Of a stretch of DNA of 64,000 nt, positions 1 to 11,507 are shown one piece after another. The notes under the pieces are model-generated. The model worked only from the letters and a program-made list of their open reading frames with translations, was not told the DNA's origin and ran no database searches. Source of the stretch: Viola odorata (taxonomy: Eukaryota > Streptophyta > Magnoliopsida > Malpighiales > Violaceae); assembly GCA_963691705.1 (NCBI GenBank), contig OY829539.1, positions 6,698,501 to 6,762,500 on the forward strand, in the 5' to 3' direction. Within the stretch, counting starts at the first letter, position 1. Every line of letters starts with the position of its first letter. Position numbers and translations under genes: made by a program.

Positions 1-3000
1 GAGCAGGGCATTCTCATAAGCATCGTCCCTCAATTCTTCTAGCTCTTGGATTTGCAAACGCCTGTGTTGGTCAGCGAGGTCTAAATCTGTGTTCACTTTT
101 CTGATAGCCCAAAAAGCCTTGTGCTCTATCTCTACTGGGAGATGGCATGACTTCCCATAAACAAGTCTGTAAGGGGTCATTCCTATCGAGGTCTTGAAAG
201 CTGTACGATAGGCCCAGAGAGCATCACCCAGTTTCAAACTCCAATCCTTCCTGGACTGGTTAACAGTCTTCTCAAGGATGGATTTGATCTCACGGTTCAA
301 GACCTCGGCTTGACCGTTAGTCTGAGGGTGATAAGCAGTGGACGTTCTATGGTAGACTCCGTATTTTTCCAAGAGAGAGGTCACAACACGGTTGCAGAAG
401 TGGGTACCCCTATCGCTGATGAACGCTCTAGGTGTACCGAACCGGTTGAAGATATTGGTGCGGAGGAAGTTCACAACCACCTTGGAATCGTCCGTTCGAG
501 TAGCCTTGGCTTCGACCCATTTGGAGACATAATCGATGGCCAGAAGGATATAGATGTTGCCAAAGGAATTTAGGAAAGGGCCCATAAAATCTATACCCCG
601 GATATCAAAGATCTCGCAAGCAATAATGTTTGTCAAGGGCATCTGATTTCTGGCCCTGATATTTCCAGTGGCCTGACATCGGGGGCATGAAGCGCAAAAT
701 ATATAACTATCCTTGAAAATGGTGGGCCAGTACAGACCGGCTTCCAGAACCTTCAGGGCAGTTTTCTTGGCCGCGAAATGGCCTCCTTCTGAATGGCAGA
801 ATTTAAGGATTGAGGGCACCTCATCCATGGTTACACATCTACGAATGATCTGATCCGAACAGTGCTTCCATAGGTAGGGGCTGTCCCATATGTAGTATTT
901 TGCTTGTCTTCTGATTCTGTTGCATTCAGAGGGAGTGGCATCAGCTGGGTAAGTGCCTGTAGCACAAAAGTTTGCAATATCGAAAAACCATGGGGAATAG
1001 AAAGCTTGGGCTAAACATAATTGCTCGTCTGGAAAAGTATCTCGGATTGGCTCACGCGAATTATCTTCTTGGGCTGGAAGTCTACTCAAATGATCTGCCA
1101 CAAGGTTTTCTTTTCCGGCCTTATCTTTGATAGCGATATCAAATTCTTGTAGGAGCAAGATCCAACGAATAAGCCGTGGTTTGGCATCGGCTTTGGTCAA
1201 CAAACACCGAAGGGCAGAATGGTCAGAGTAGACGAGGACATGAGTACCTAGCAGATATTGTCTGAACTTGTCTAGGGCATAGACTACGGCTAGAAGTTCT
1301 TTCTCTGTGGTAGTGTAGTTCTGCTGGGACGGGTCTAGCAGCTTGGAAGCATAATAGATGACATGGGTCTCTTTATCCTTCTTCTGACCCAAAATGGCGC
1401 CTAGGGCCTGATTACTGGCATCACACATGACCTCGAAAGGTAGTGTCCAGTCGGGGGCTCGAATAATCAGGGCCGAGATAAGTTTGTTCTTGAGAAGTTC
1501 AAAAGCGGTTTTGCAGGCCTCGCTGAAATCAAAGGACACGTCCTTCTGGAGCAAGTGACACATGGGTTGGGCAATCTTGGAAAAATCCTTAATGAACCTT
1601 CGGTAGAAACCGGCATGGCCTAGAAAAGATCTCACATCGCGGACACAGGATGGGTAGGGCAGGGATTCTATTACTTCTACCTTGGCTTTTTCAACCTCAA
1701 TTCCCTTGGCCGAGATAACATGACCAAGCACCAGGGCTCGATCGACCATGAAGTGACATTTTTCAAAATTCAGGACAAGATTCGTCTCTATGCGGCGCTC
1801 TAGGCACCTCTTCAGATTGTTCATGCATTCCTCAAAAGAATTCCCATAGACGGTGAAGTCGTCCATGAAGACCTCGATTCCATCCTCAACTAGTTCAGAG
1901 AAAATGCTGACCATACAACGTTGGAAAGTGGCAGGGGCGTTACACAGACCGAAAGGCATGCGTCTATACGCGAAGGTCCCGAAAGGGCAAGTAAAGGTGG
2001 TCTTTTCCTAGTCTTCAGGAGCAACTGGGATCTGATGGAATCCGGAGTAACCGTCTAGACAGCAATAGTGGGTTTTACCGGTGAGACGTTCTAGCATCTG
2101 ATCGATGAAGGGTAGGGGAAAATGATCTTTTCTGGTAGCGGAGTTCAATCGGCGGTAGTCAATACACACTCTCCACCCATTCTGGATCCGGGTAGGAATG
2201 GATTCGCCATCTTGACCGATGGTGATGGTTATGCCTGTTTTCTTAGGCACGACCTGGATAGGGCTAACCCAAGGGCTATCTGAGATGGGGTAGATAACTC
2301 CCGCATCTAGCAACTTGAGAATCTCTTTCTTTACCACTTCCATCATAGGCGGATTAAGTCGCCGCTGGGGCTGGCGAATGGTCTTGCTCGCGTCTTCTAG
2401 GTGGATGTGATGAGTGCACATCGCTGGAGACAGACCCTTAATGTCTGTAATGGTCCATCCTATGGCTTGTCTGAAGTTCCTCAGCAAGGAAATGAGCTTG
2501 GACTCCTCGAGGTCTTCGATCTTGTTGGAGATAATGATAGGTAGAGAGTTATCGGGGCCTAGATAAGCATATTTCAAATGGGTAGGCAGTGGCTTCAGAT
2601 CTAGGGCTGGAGCCTGATTAATAGAGGGAAATAACATAGCATGGCCTGGATATTCGGGAGACTGATTCGGAGACTCATACTGAGCAACAACGCATTCTTC
2701 TAGGTCAGCGACGACAGAGTGTAATTCAGATCGAATAGGAAGCGTCGAGGCCACGACATCTAGAAGAGCTGGCGTCAGACTCCTGTCAAGGGCAAATTGC
2801 AAGGGGTTAGTAGAATATATGTCATCAATCTCCCCTATAATGGGGTCAACAATATCAACATAATTCACACCAAAAAATTCAGAGGGGTATCGCATAGCTT
2901 CTAGCATATTGAATTTGATGATCTCTCCATCAAATTCGAGGGAGATGGTGGCATCATGAACATCAATCTTTGCTCGGACTGTGGCCAGAAATGGGCGGCC

Positions 3001-3855
3001 TAGAAGGACGTCTGTGGATTTGGTAGAGTCTTCGTTCTCCATTGCAATCACATAAAAATCCGCAGGGAATAAGAATTCTCCCACTTGGACCAAGACATCC
3101 TTGATTATCCCCTCGGGGTAGATGATAGAGTGGTGAGCAAGCTGGATGGCGAGGTCTGTGGGCACGAGAGGCTCGAGGCCTAGACTGTGGTAGGTTATCA
3201 AGGGCATGACATTGATTCCTGCTCTGAGGTCACACATGGCCTTGCCAATATGGACTGTGCCGATTCGGCAAGGGATAATGAACATGCCTTGGTCTTTGCA
3301 TTTTGGAGGGATTTGACACTGGATATGTGCAGACGCGCTGGCCCCTACGCTGATCTTGTTAACTTCAGCGAACTTGTTTTTGTTCGTGCATAATTGCTTC
3401 AGGAATTTGGCATAGCGAGGGACATTCTTCACGGTCTGGAGAAGAGGGATGTTGACAACCACTTTACTGAACATTTCAAAGATATCGCGATCCTCCTTAT
3501 CTTTCTTGGCCTTGACCAATCTGTGAGGGAACGGGGGTTCGAGAATCTTATGAATGTACTCTTGAGTAAATTCTGGTGGGTTGGGGTCATTCCGTGGTGA
3601 TCCTCTAGGGGAGCAGATTCTGTCTTCTTTGACTTCCACGAATCTAGGGACTTTGGGGAGCTTTGTTCTAGGTTTGGGCCGGATTTCGGCCTCTGGAGAA
3701 TTTTCAATATCTTGGGCTAGAAGCTCTAGTGGGTTCAAAGTTGTTCCACTACGCAAAGTTAATGCGCAGACATTGTGCTTGGGATTTATTTCGGTCTGGG
3801 GTGGCAGTCTGCCATGATTTGTTAACTCTTGCAATTTGGCAGTTAGGGCACTCAT
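1..3855 (-). pseudogene. pol: A pol: protease-RT-RNase H-integrase, broken
   Basis: Polyprotein for replication of element A, read right to left. The protease region lies near 3230-3170; its active-site stretch reads DLRAGINVMP where B has DLGAGINVMP. Reverse transcriptase covers about 2400-1600, with the CIDYRRLN stretch near 2150. RNase H is about 1450-1100. Integrase runs from about 1090 to the window edge, with a zinc-binding region near 800-650. A TAG stop at 2010-2008 splits RT; B has CAG there. Another stop (TAA) near 3870 separates this frame from gag. The rest is well conserved with B, so loss of function is by point mutation. Integrase is truncated by the window. Confidence 0.88.
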
Positions 3856-5283
3856 TTGCTTCTTAAGTTAATCTATTTCTTTCTGCTGCTCGGGATTCTT
3901 AGCCATTTCAGCAGTCGGGGGCTGGATAAAAGTCTGATCTGGAGGATGGACAAAGGTCTGATCCTGAGGAGGTTGGCGTTGATACTGGTTCTGATGAAAT
4001 GTGGGTCGAGGTCTAAAATTTGGCATATTAGGCGGGGGGTTTCCATAGGGGTTCTGGTGTGGTTGATGGCTAGGCCCCGAAAGCTGAGTGTTTGGAACCC
4101 ATCCTTGGTTTGGTTGTTTCCAGCCTTGGTTGTAAGTCTGAGCGTAAGAAACTAGAATAAATTAGCCGGCAACATTCACTTGTATTTCCTCCGGAATATA
4201 GGGACATGCATCAGTGGGGTGATCCACAAAATTGCATATCTGGCAGGCCTTGACAGGTGCGGGTTGTCCGGTTATGAAGTTTTGGAACATTCTTGTGAGA
4301 GAGGATATCTAGTTCTGAAGGGCAGCTACTTGGACATCCTGGCCTGGATTGTTGGCAAGGTCATCAAAGGCATTCTTAGCCATGAGATCTATTATTGCTC
4401 GAGCGGCTCTTGGAGTTAGAGCAGTCAGGGATCCATTGGCAGCTGCGTTAAGTAACGCCTTATCATGAGCTTTGAGGCCTTCACAAAAATATTGAACAAG
4501 AGCGTGCTCGGTAAGATTGTGAGCTGGACAGCTAGACTGCATCTTCTGGAATCTCTCATAGTACTGGGCTAGAGTCTCTTCTTTCTTCTGAACAATGGAG
4601 ACGAGTTGCTTGCGCGTGGTGTTGGAGATAGAAGTCGGGTAGTACCTCTCAGTGAAGATTTTTGACATGTCTGCCCAAGAACGAATAGATCTCGCGGAAA
4701 GGTCGTAATACCAATCTAGGGCATCATCTTTGAGGGACCACTGGAATGCGCGAAGCTTGGCCTGCTCAATACTAACGTTGGCGGGTTTCATGGCCTCGCA
4801 AATAGAGTGGAGCTATTGAAGATGGCGGAGAGTATTTTCCTTGGCTACCCCTCGAAAAGTAGGCAGATGATGAAGTATGACTGACTTCAGAGTCCAGTCA
4901 TTAGGGACGTTGGGCCAGTCAATGCAGCTACTGGCTATATCGGGGGTTGCATGGAAATTGTCGATGGTTTGTTGGTCTGGGGGTGGTGGTGGATCTTCGT
5001 GGTTCTCACGGTTGTTGCGGTTGTCATTGTTGGCTAGGTCATCCATTGCTGGAAAATTAAAGTGGTCTGGTATGGGGTTTTTGGGGTTACGATGGAGAAA
5101 GGTCAGGTCTACGAAAAGCTGGTGTTCCTGGTCAGCCAGATTAGAAGGGGATCCGTCGAAGGCAGGATGTGGGATTACTCTACGATGAGCAGATGTTCCT
5201 TGAGCTTGCCTACGAAGTCCTCTTTCTGTTCTGGTCAACTCGAGGTCTAGAGGGAGTAGATCGGGGGCAGATCTCCTGGTCAT
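3856..5283 (-). pseudogene. gag: A gag, broken by stops
   Basis: Capsid/nucleocapsid precursor of element A. The start is the ATG at 5283-5281, the position used in B; upstream codons in the open frame are leader. The central part contains the Retrotrans_gag-like region (tryptophan-rich ALDWYYDL segment near 4700). TAG stops at 4815-4813 and 4311-4309 and a TAA near 4160 interrupt it. The first two are CAG in B, so they are new mutations. The far end is Pro/Gln/Asn-rich, as in B. Confidence 0.85.
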
Positions 5284-5318
5284 ACAAGAAAAACAAAACA
5301 AAATCAGTACTGTTCAAT

Positions 5319-5335
5319 CCCCGGCAACGGCGCCA
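5319..5335 (-). promoter_or_regulatory. A primer binding site (tRNA-Asp type)
   Basis: On the minus strand this reads TGGCGCCGTTGCCGGGG, complementary to the 3' end of plant tRNA-Asp including CCA. It lies 5 bases inside the LTR boundary, the normal place for priming minus-strand DNA synthesis. Identical to the site in B. Confidence 0.92.
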
Positions 5336-5340
5336 AAATT

Positions 5341-6931
5341 TGATCGTCACTCAAATATACTTCAATTTATCCTGATGCCTAAATGCACAAATTAATGTGT
5401 ACAGAGCAAGACAGGGTCGAACCACAGAGATTGAAGGGCTAATTTGCTAATGAAGATGTATGACAAGGCAATATGCAACAGATCAAACCAAAGTAACACT
5501 ACGGGGGGGTTTATGTTGATTAACAAATTAATCAACGCAGAGTGTGGGAGCTAACAAAACAGAATTGGAAAGTACTTATCTAGGGCACGAAAGTAAATCG
5601 TAATCCAGGGCACGAGATGTAAACAGATCGAATACAGGAAAAGTAATGAAAAAGATATTAATCAAATAGGACGAGATCTTAGCGAAAGGTGCTCCCTTGG
5701 GTTGTTTTCTAGGTCGACTAATCATCAGTGCAGAGGTATTCCAGACTCATGCGCAGATCTACTATAGGGACCGCGTTTCCACACCGCATCCCCTGCTTAC
5801 CTTCTTAGATAAAAGTCACACCCCGTTTCCACATATGAGGTGGCCTTGACATTCAGGCATCCTCCCAGCTACCTCCCTTGTCATCAAAAGGAAGCCTTGA
5901 CCGTCCGGCCTATCACGGGCTCGAAGTAGGGAGGCTAAATTCAGAACGCCATGAAGGGGTGGTAAGACAGATCTAGGGCGCGACAACTCGGATTGTCAGA
6001 CCCGTATCACATACCATAGATTACTGTTTACCCCTAGGTGAGGCCTCTCGCGCTGCCTCCCCTAGGTGTCTGCTCAAACTCCAGGGCTTCGCGTCAGGTA
6101 TAACCCTGGAATATGACGTTACTCATGCAGAAATACTAAAAGATGATCAAGCTCTTAACATTTCTTGACAAGCATGGAATTAAATCGGTAAACAATTATG
6201 TGTCACAAGAGAATATGTTAAGCATGCATTAGACCTCTTAGCCGAACCCTACAACCCTTGAAACACCCTTCACCAAGAAAGGGGTATTTAGATACTCATA
6301 CTATAATATAAACAGTAGGTAGATAGAATCATGCAATAACAAAGAAAGTAAAAAGGGAGTAGAGGAAACCGATAGATTAATTAATAATCGAAGAGGAAAG
6401 TTGCAATGAAGGTTGTTCTTGATGATAAGAGGAGAAGATCCCCAGAAAATAAGTGCTAAAATTAATGTAGGAAAATATCCTTGGACAACCGTCCTTACAA
6501 AAACCCTAAAACTATGCTTATATAGCCTAATACTAGCTAGGGGACAAAACAGCTAAGGGCAATGAGGGCGTGACAACACATCTCCTTGCAAAAGGAATAT
6601 TCTGGGATTCCTGACACGCCTGATGCCTTCTGGAAGCGCTTGGGATTCTGGGCGGATCTCAGAAGATGCTTTCTTTGGAAGAAGGTTCAGAACTGTCGAG
6701 GCCTTGAGATAGCGCACTGGTCTGGTTCGCGTCGAGGTCTTGACGACATTCTTTCTTCTAGGCCTGGAAAATGGAATTCCTCAGAAATGCTCTAAAATCG
6801 CTTCTTTTCGGTCTTTTCCCTCCTTTGATGCTAATCTGCAAATCAGATTGAAATAAAGGTCAAATAGCAACATCGAGCCCCCGAAAGGGCTAGAAAGGAG
6901 GGTAAAACCGAGAGTATGAAATGTGCTATCA
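5341..6931 (-). repeat. A 5' LTR (1,591 bp)
   Basis: Ends are TGAT...ATCA. The minus strand begins TGATAGCACATTTCATAC at 6931 and ends GTGACGATCA at 5341. It aligns over its whole length with the two LTRs of B. It contains a TATATAAGC promoter box in the B-equivalent place (near 6525) and a short homopolymer G tract near 5503-5509 on the plus strand. Confidence 0.92.
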
Positions 6932-8064
6932 CAAGCTTATACCTAATTTTCTCATGCACACCATTTAAAAATCGAGCCATAGTTACCTCTTCATCTTCAT
7001 GTGTGTTGGTTTGGGTGAGAAGCGCCTCAAGTTCATTGAAATAATCGCCCACGGATTTTTTCTTGTTTGAGACCTTGCAATCGATTTTGCAAGTCTCGCT
7101 TGTAGTATGAAGGCACAAACCTCTCCCTCATTACTTGCTTCATATCTTCCCAAGTGCAAATCTCTCTCCCCCCTTGTCTTTCTCTACATACCTTCGCCCA
7201 CCAACTCACGGCATAAGCATCAAATTTCATTGTGGTGAGTTTTACCTTTTTTAATTTTGAGTATTGGTGGCAATTGAAAATCCGTTGAATCTTACCCTCC
7301 CACTTCACATATTCGGATGGATCCGTAGTTCCCTCAAAGAGGGGAATTTGTACCTCAATGCTACCCAAATTATGGTCAAGACGAGGCTCTTGATTCCTAC
7401 CCCCCCTCACCCTATTCAACCGGTCACGCTCATTAAGCTTATCAAAATCATAATTAACCTCTTCATAATACTCCTCATAGAATTCTCGTTGATGATGAGG
7501 ATCGGTTCGCGCACGGAGGTGTGGAATGAGAGTTGGGCCGGTCACGACTGTAGCTTCTCCGGTCACTAAATTGGGTATATCGCTAACGGTTGGGTCAATG
7601 GTAACATGTTGGCTTTGTGGCAGCCCAATTGTTTGCCCCTCTTGAAACTGGTGATATTGACCCTGGATCCCTTGGGCATGGAGTGTCCGTATGTTGTTCG
7701 CGTGGTCTTCGGATATGGCAAGGTGTGGAAAAACACTTTGTTTTCGGGGGCCCGTCGTAAGTACTTTGGGAAAGCCACGGTTGGCTACCCGTTGGTGGTC
7801 TTCATTTTCGCCATAACTGTCATGACCCTCTTCTTCGGTCTCACAAGTCACTTGGTTCTTGCTAGGCACTTCATGGGGTTTAGACGGTAAAACCTTGGGT
7901 GGTGGAGGACATGAGGAAGTCGCAGTTGGCTGTCCTTGAGCAAGCTGCAGCATTAGGGACTTGAACATATCCCTCATTTCCTTTTGTTCATTAAGAACAT
8001 TATCCACCTTGGCGACTAAGGAAATGGTGGCCTCGTTGTTTCCAACTACACTTTCGTCGGACAT
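6932..8064 (-). pseudogene. gag: D gag, frameshifted and truncated by A
   Basis: Gag of a plant Ty3/gypsy element. The start is the ATG at 8064. The N-terminal third is low complexity; a capsid domain follows at about 7330-7040 with the family's tryptophan-rich core (AVSWWAKVCRERQ) and the RFVPSYYKRDL stretch. A frameshift lies between about 7118 and 7033: the capsid continues in another frame with the conserved VTMARFLNG segment near 6990-6960. It stops at the LTR of A. No zinc knuckle is visible because the region is displaced by A. Confidence 0.82.
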
Positions 8065-8211
8065 GGTGGAATGCCGTACCTACACACGTAGCAAACGTTA
8101 GTGAAATAAAATACTTCGCTCCCTCACGTGTTTACCCTCGTGTTTAAGCACTTGTAAAAATTATCCTCTCGAAATCTCTCAATTCTAGCCTACCAACGAA
8201 ATGTTGCAAGT
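8065..8211 (-). other. D leader, proximal part
   Basis: Non-coding 5' leader of D between its gag ATG and the S insertion. It ends in CAAGT (8207-8211), which recurs at 37832-37836 on the far side of S. I see no gene in it. Confidence 0.6.
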
Positions 8212-8452
8212 TGATAACAATTAAGGCAACCCTAAGGGTATTGTCGTCCTCGTACAAGTCTAAAGGCCAGAACCCTACCGCGTCTGCTAGGGGTCAGCCG
8301 CGGAAGACTGACGCCCCTTTGCCTGCAAGAAACCCTGGGGTGGTTGACATCAGCGGGGTGGGGGGGTCTCACGCATCATCTATCCACACGCACGACGTTA
8401 TCTCATCCCAGGACAGTCATGATGTCGCTCAAGGCTACCGCCCCTAACGTTA
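8212..8452 (+). repeat. Solo LTR S, left part
   Basis: Begins TGATAACAATTAAGGCAACC, closely similar to the start of the H LTR (TGATAACCATTAAGGCAATC). It includes the ATCAGCGGGGTGGGGGGG G-rich stretch found at the same place in H. It is cut at 8452 by element B, inside the repeated ACGT-containing part of U3. The remainder is at 37475-37833. Confidence 0.85.
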
Positions 8453-10081
8453 TGATAGCACGTTTCATACTCTCGGTTTTACCCTCCTTTCTAGCCCTTT
8501 CGGGGGCTCGATGTTGCTATTTGACCCTCATTTCAATCTTATTTTCAGATTAGCATCAAAGGAGGGAAAAGACCGAAAAGAAGCGATTTTAGAGCATTTA
8601 TGAGGAATTCCATTTTCCAGGCCTAGAAGAAAGAATGTCGTCAAGACCTCGACGCGAACCGGACTAGTGCGCTGTCTCAAGGCCTCGACAGTTCTGAACC
8701 TTCTTCCAAAGAAAGCATCTTCTGAGATCCACACAGAATCCCAGGCGCTTCCAGAAGGCATCAGGCGTGTCAGGAATCCCAGAATATTCTTTTTTCAAGG
8801 ACATGTGCTATCACGCCCTCATTGCCCTTAGCTATTTTTGTCTCCTAAGTAGTTTAGGCTATATAAGCATAGTTTTAGGGTTTTTGTAAGGACGGCTGTT
8901 CCAAGGATATTTTCTTACATTAGTTTCAGCATTTATTTTCTGGGGATCATCTCCTCTTCTCGATCAAGAGCAGCCTTTGTCAACAACTTTCCTCTTTGAT
9001 TATTAATTAATCTAACGGTTTCCTCTACTCCCTTTTTACTTTCTTTATTTTATCATTGTATGATTCTATCTACCTACTGTTTATATTATAGTATGAGTAG
9101 CTAAATACCCCTTTCTTGGTGAAGGGTGTTTCAAGGGTTGTAGGGTTCGGCTAAGAGGTCTAATGCATGCTTAACATATTCTCTTATGACACATAACTGT
9201 TTACCGATTTAATTCCATGCTTGTCTAGAAATGTTAAGAGCTTGATCATCTTTTAGTATTTCTGCATGAGTAACGTCATATTCCAGGGTTATACCTGACG
9301 CGAAGCCCTGGAGTTTGAGCAGACACCTAGGGGAGGCAGCGCGAGAGGCCTCACCTAGGGGTAAACAGTAATCTAGGGTATGTGATACGGGTCTGACAAG
9401 CCGAGCTATCGTGCCCTAGATCTGTCTTACCTCCCATTCATGGGCGTTCTGAATTTAGCCTCCCTACTTCGAGCCCGTGACAGGCCGGACGGTCAAGGCT
9501 GCCTTTTGATGACAAGGGAGGTAGCTGGGAGGATGGTTAAACGTCAAGGTCACCTCATATGTAGAAACGGGGGGTGACTTTTATCTAAGAAGGTAAGCAG
9601 GGGATGCGGTGTGGAAACGCGGTCCCTATAGTAGATCTGCACATGAGTCTGGAATACCTCTGCACCGATGATTACCCGACCTAGAAAACAACCCAAGGGA
9701 GCACCTTTCGCTAAGATGTCGTCCTATTTGATTAATATCTTTTTCATTACTTTTCCTGCATTCGATCTGTTTACATCTCTTGCTCTGGATTACGAATTAC
9801 ATCTCTTGCCCTGGATTACAATTTACTTTCATGCCCTAGATAAGTACTTTCCTATTCTATTTTGTTAGCTCCCACACTTTGCGTTGATTAATTCATTAAT
9901 CAACATACCCCCCCCCCCCGTAGTGTTACTTTGGTTTGATCTGTTACATATTGCCTTGTCATACATCTTCATTAGCAAATTAGCCCTTCAATCTCTGTGG
10001 TTCGACCCTGTCTTGCTCTGTACATATTAATTTGTGCATTTAGGCATCAGGATAAATTTAAGTATATTTGAGTGACGATCA
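8453..10081 (+). repeat. B 5' LTR (1,629 bp)
   Basis: Starts TGATAGCACGTTTCATACTC and ends GAGTGACGATCA. Its mate is 35835-37474. The pair differs by scattered substitutions and by the length of a poly-C tract (12 C at 9908-9919 here, 21 C in the 3' LTR). Short open frames within it are not conserved genes. Confidence 0.95.
8870..8876 (+). promoter_or_regulatory. TATA box of B 5' LTR
   Basis: TATATAA in the context GGCTATATAAGCATAG. It is present in the 3' LTR (near 36243) and in A. It is the likely core promoter that starts the genomic RNA. Confidence 0.65.
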
Positions 10082-10086
10082 AATTT

Positions 10087-10103
10087 TGGCGCCGTTGCCG
10101 GGG
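10087..10103 (+). promoter_or_regulatory. B primer binding site (tRNA-Asp type)
   Basis: TGGCGCCGTTGCCGGGG, complementary to the tRNA-Asp 3' end, five bases after the LTR. This primer choice is typical of the Athila lineage. Confidence 0.93.
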
Positions 10104-10139
10104 ATTGAACGGTACTGATTTTGTTTTTGTTTTTCTTGT

Positions 10140-11507
10140 ATGACCAGGAGATCTGCCCCTGATCTACTTCCTCTAGACCTCGAATTGACCAGAATAGAAA
10201 GAGGACTTCGTAGGCAAGCTCAAGGAACATCTGCTCATCGTAGAGTAATCCCACATCCTGCCCTCGACGGATCCCCTTCTAATCTGGCTGACCAGGAACA
10301 TCAGCTTTTCGTAGACCTGACCTTTCTCCATCGTGATCCCGAAAACCCCATACCAGACCACTTTAATTTTCCAGTAATGGATGACCTAGCCAACAATGAC
10401 AACTGTGAGAACCAAGAAGATCCACCACCACCCCCAGACCAACAAACCATCGACAATTTCCATGCAACCCCCGATATAACCAGTAGCTGCATTGACTGGC
10501 CCAACGTCCCTAATGACTGGACTCTGAAGTCAGCCGTACTTCATCATCTGCCTACTTTTCGAGGGGTAGCCAAGGAAAATGCTCTTCGCCATCTTCAACA
10601 GCTCCACTCTATTTGCGAGGCCATGAAACCTGCCAACGCTAGTATTGAGCAGGCCAAGCTTCACGCATTCCAGTGGTCCCTCAAAGATGATGCCCTAGAT
10701 TGGTATTACGACCTTCCCGCAAAATCTATTCGCTCTTGGGCGGACATGTCAAAAATCTTCACTGAGAAGTACTACCCGACTTCTATCTCCAACACCACGC
10801 GAAAGCAACTCGTCTCCATTGTTCAGAAGAAAGAAGAGACTCTAGCCTAGTACTATGAGAGATTCCAGAAGATGCAATCTAGTTGCCCAGCCCACAATCT
10901 TACCGAGCACGCTCTTGTTCAATATTTTTGTGAAGGCCTCAAAGCTCATGATAAGGTGTTACTTAACACAGCTGCCAATGGATCCCTGACTGCTCTAACT
11001 CCAAGAGCCGCTCGAGCAACAATAGAGCTCATGGCCAAGAATGCCTCTGACGACCTTGCCAACAATCCAGGCCAGGATGTTCAAGTGGATGCCCTTCAGA
11101 ACCAGATATCCTCTCTCACAGGAATGTTCCAAAACTTCATAACCGGACAACCCGCACCTGTCAAGGCCTGCCAGATATGCAATTTCGTGGATCACCCCAC
11201 TGATGCATGTCCCCATATTCCGGAGGAAATACAAGTGAATGCTGCCAGCCAATTTATTCCAGTCTCTTACGCTCAGACTTACAATCAAGGCTGGAAACAA
11301 CCAAATTCAGGATGGGTCTCTAACACTCAGCTTTCGGGACCTAGCCATCAACCGCACCAGAACCCCTATGGAAACCCCCCTCATAATATGCCAAATTTTA
11401 GACCTCGACCCACATTTCATTAGAATCGGTATCAACGCCAACCTCCTCAGGATCAGACCTTTGTCCATCCTCTAGATTAGACTTTTATCCAGCCCCCGAC
11501 TGTTGAA
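10140..11507 (+). pseudogene. gag: B gag, broken by three TAG stops
   Basis: Starts at the ATG at 10140 (MTRRSAPDLLPL). The Retrotrans_gag-like capsid part is about 10490-10960, with the HAFQWSLKDDALDWYY segment. A Cys/His cluster (CQICNFVDHPTDAC) at about 11170-11210 resembles a zinc knuckle. The C-terminal part is Asn/Pro/Gln-rich. TAG stops at 10848, 11421 and 11478 each replace a CAG that is intact in A. Otherwise the frame is continuous with pol, suggesting an ancestral single gag-pol reading frame. Confidence 0.88.

Larger units (their letters stand above)
1..6931 (-). mobile_element. Element A: Athila-type Ty3/gypsy LTR retrotransposon, partial
   Basis: Minus-strand element cut by the window start. 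Reading leftwards it has a 5' LTR (6931-5341), a tRNA-Asp type primer site, gag, then protease, reverse transcriptase, RNase H and integrase. The 3' end and 3' LTR lie outside the window. It is the same family as element B, and the two can be aligned end to end on opposite strands. The Athila assignment rests on the tRNA-Asp primer site, the FMDD-type reverse transcriptase and the extra ORF seen in B; it is an inference from family knowledge. A sits in the gag of element D; the expected 5-bp duplication at 6932-6936 cannot be tested because the partner end is missing. Frames are broken by several stops, so this copy cannot make its own proteins. Confidence 0.9.

Noticed and set aside
3187..3817. 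Several plus-strand ORFs opposite A pol
   Set aside because: Shadows of conserved minus-strand pol codons; mirrored in B, with no independent conservation or promoter.
5319..5335. A tRNA-Asp gene fragment
   Set aside because: Only the 3' end complement is present, exactly next to an LTR; it is a primer binding site. The same holds at 10087-10103.
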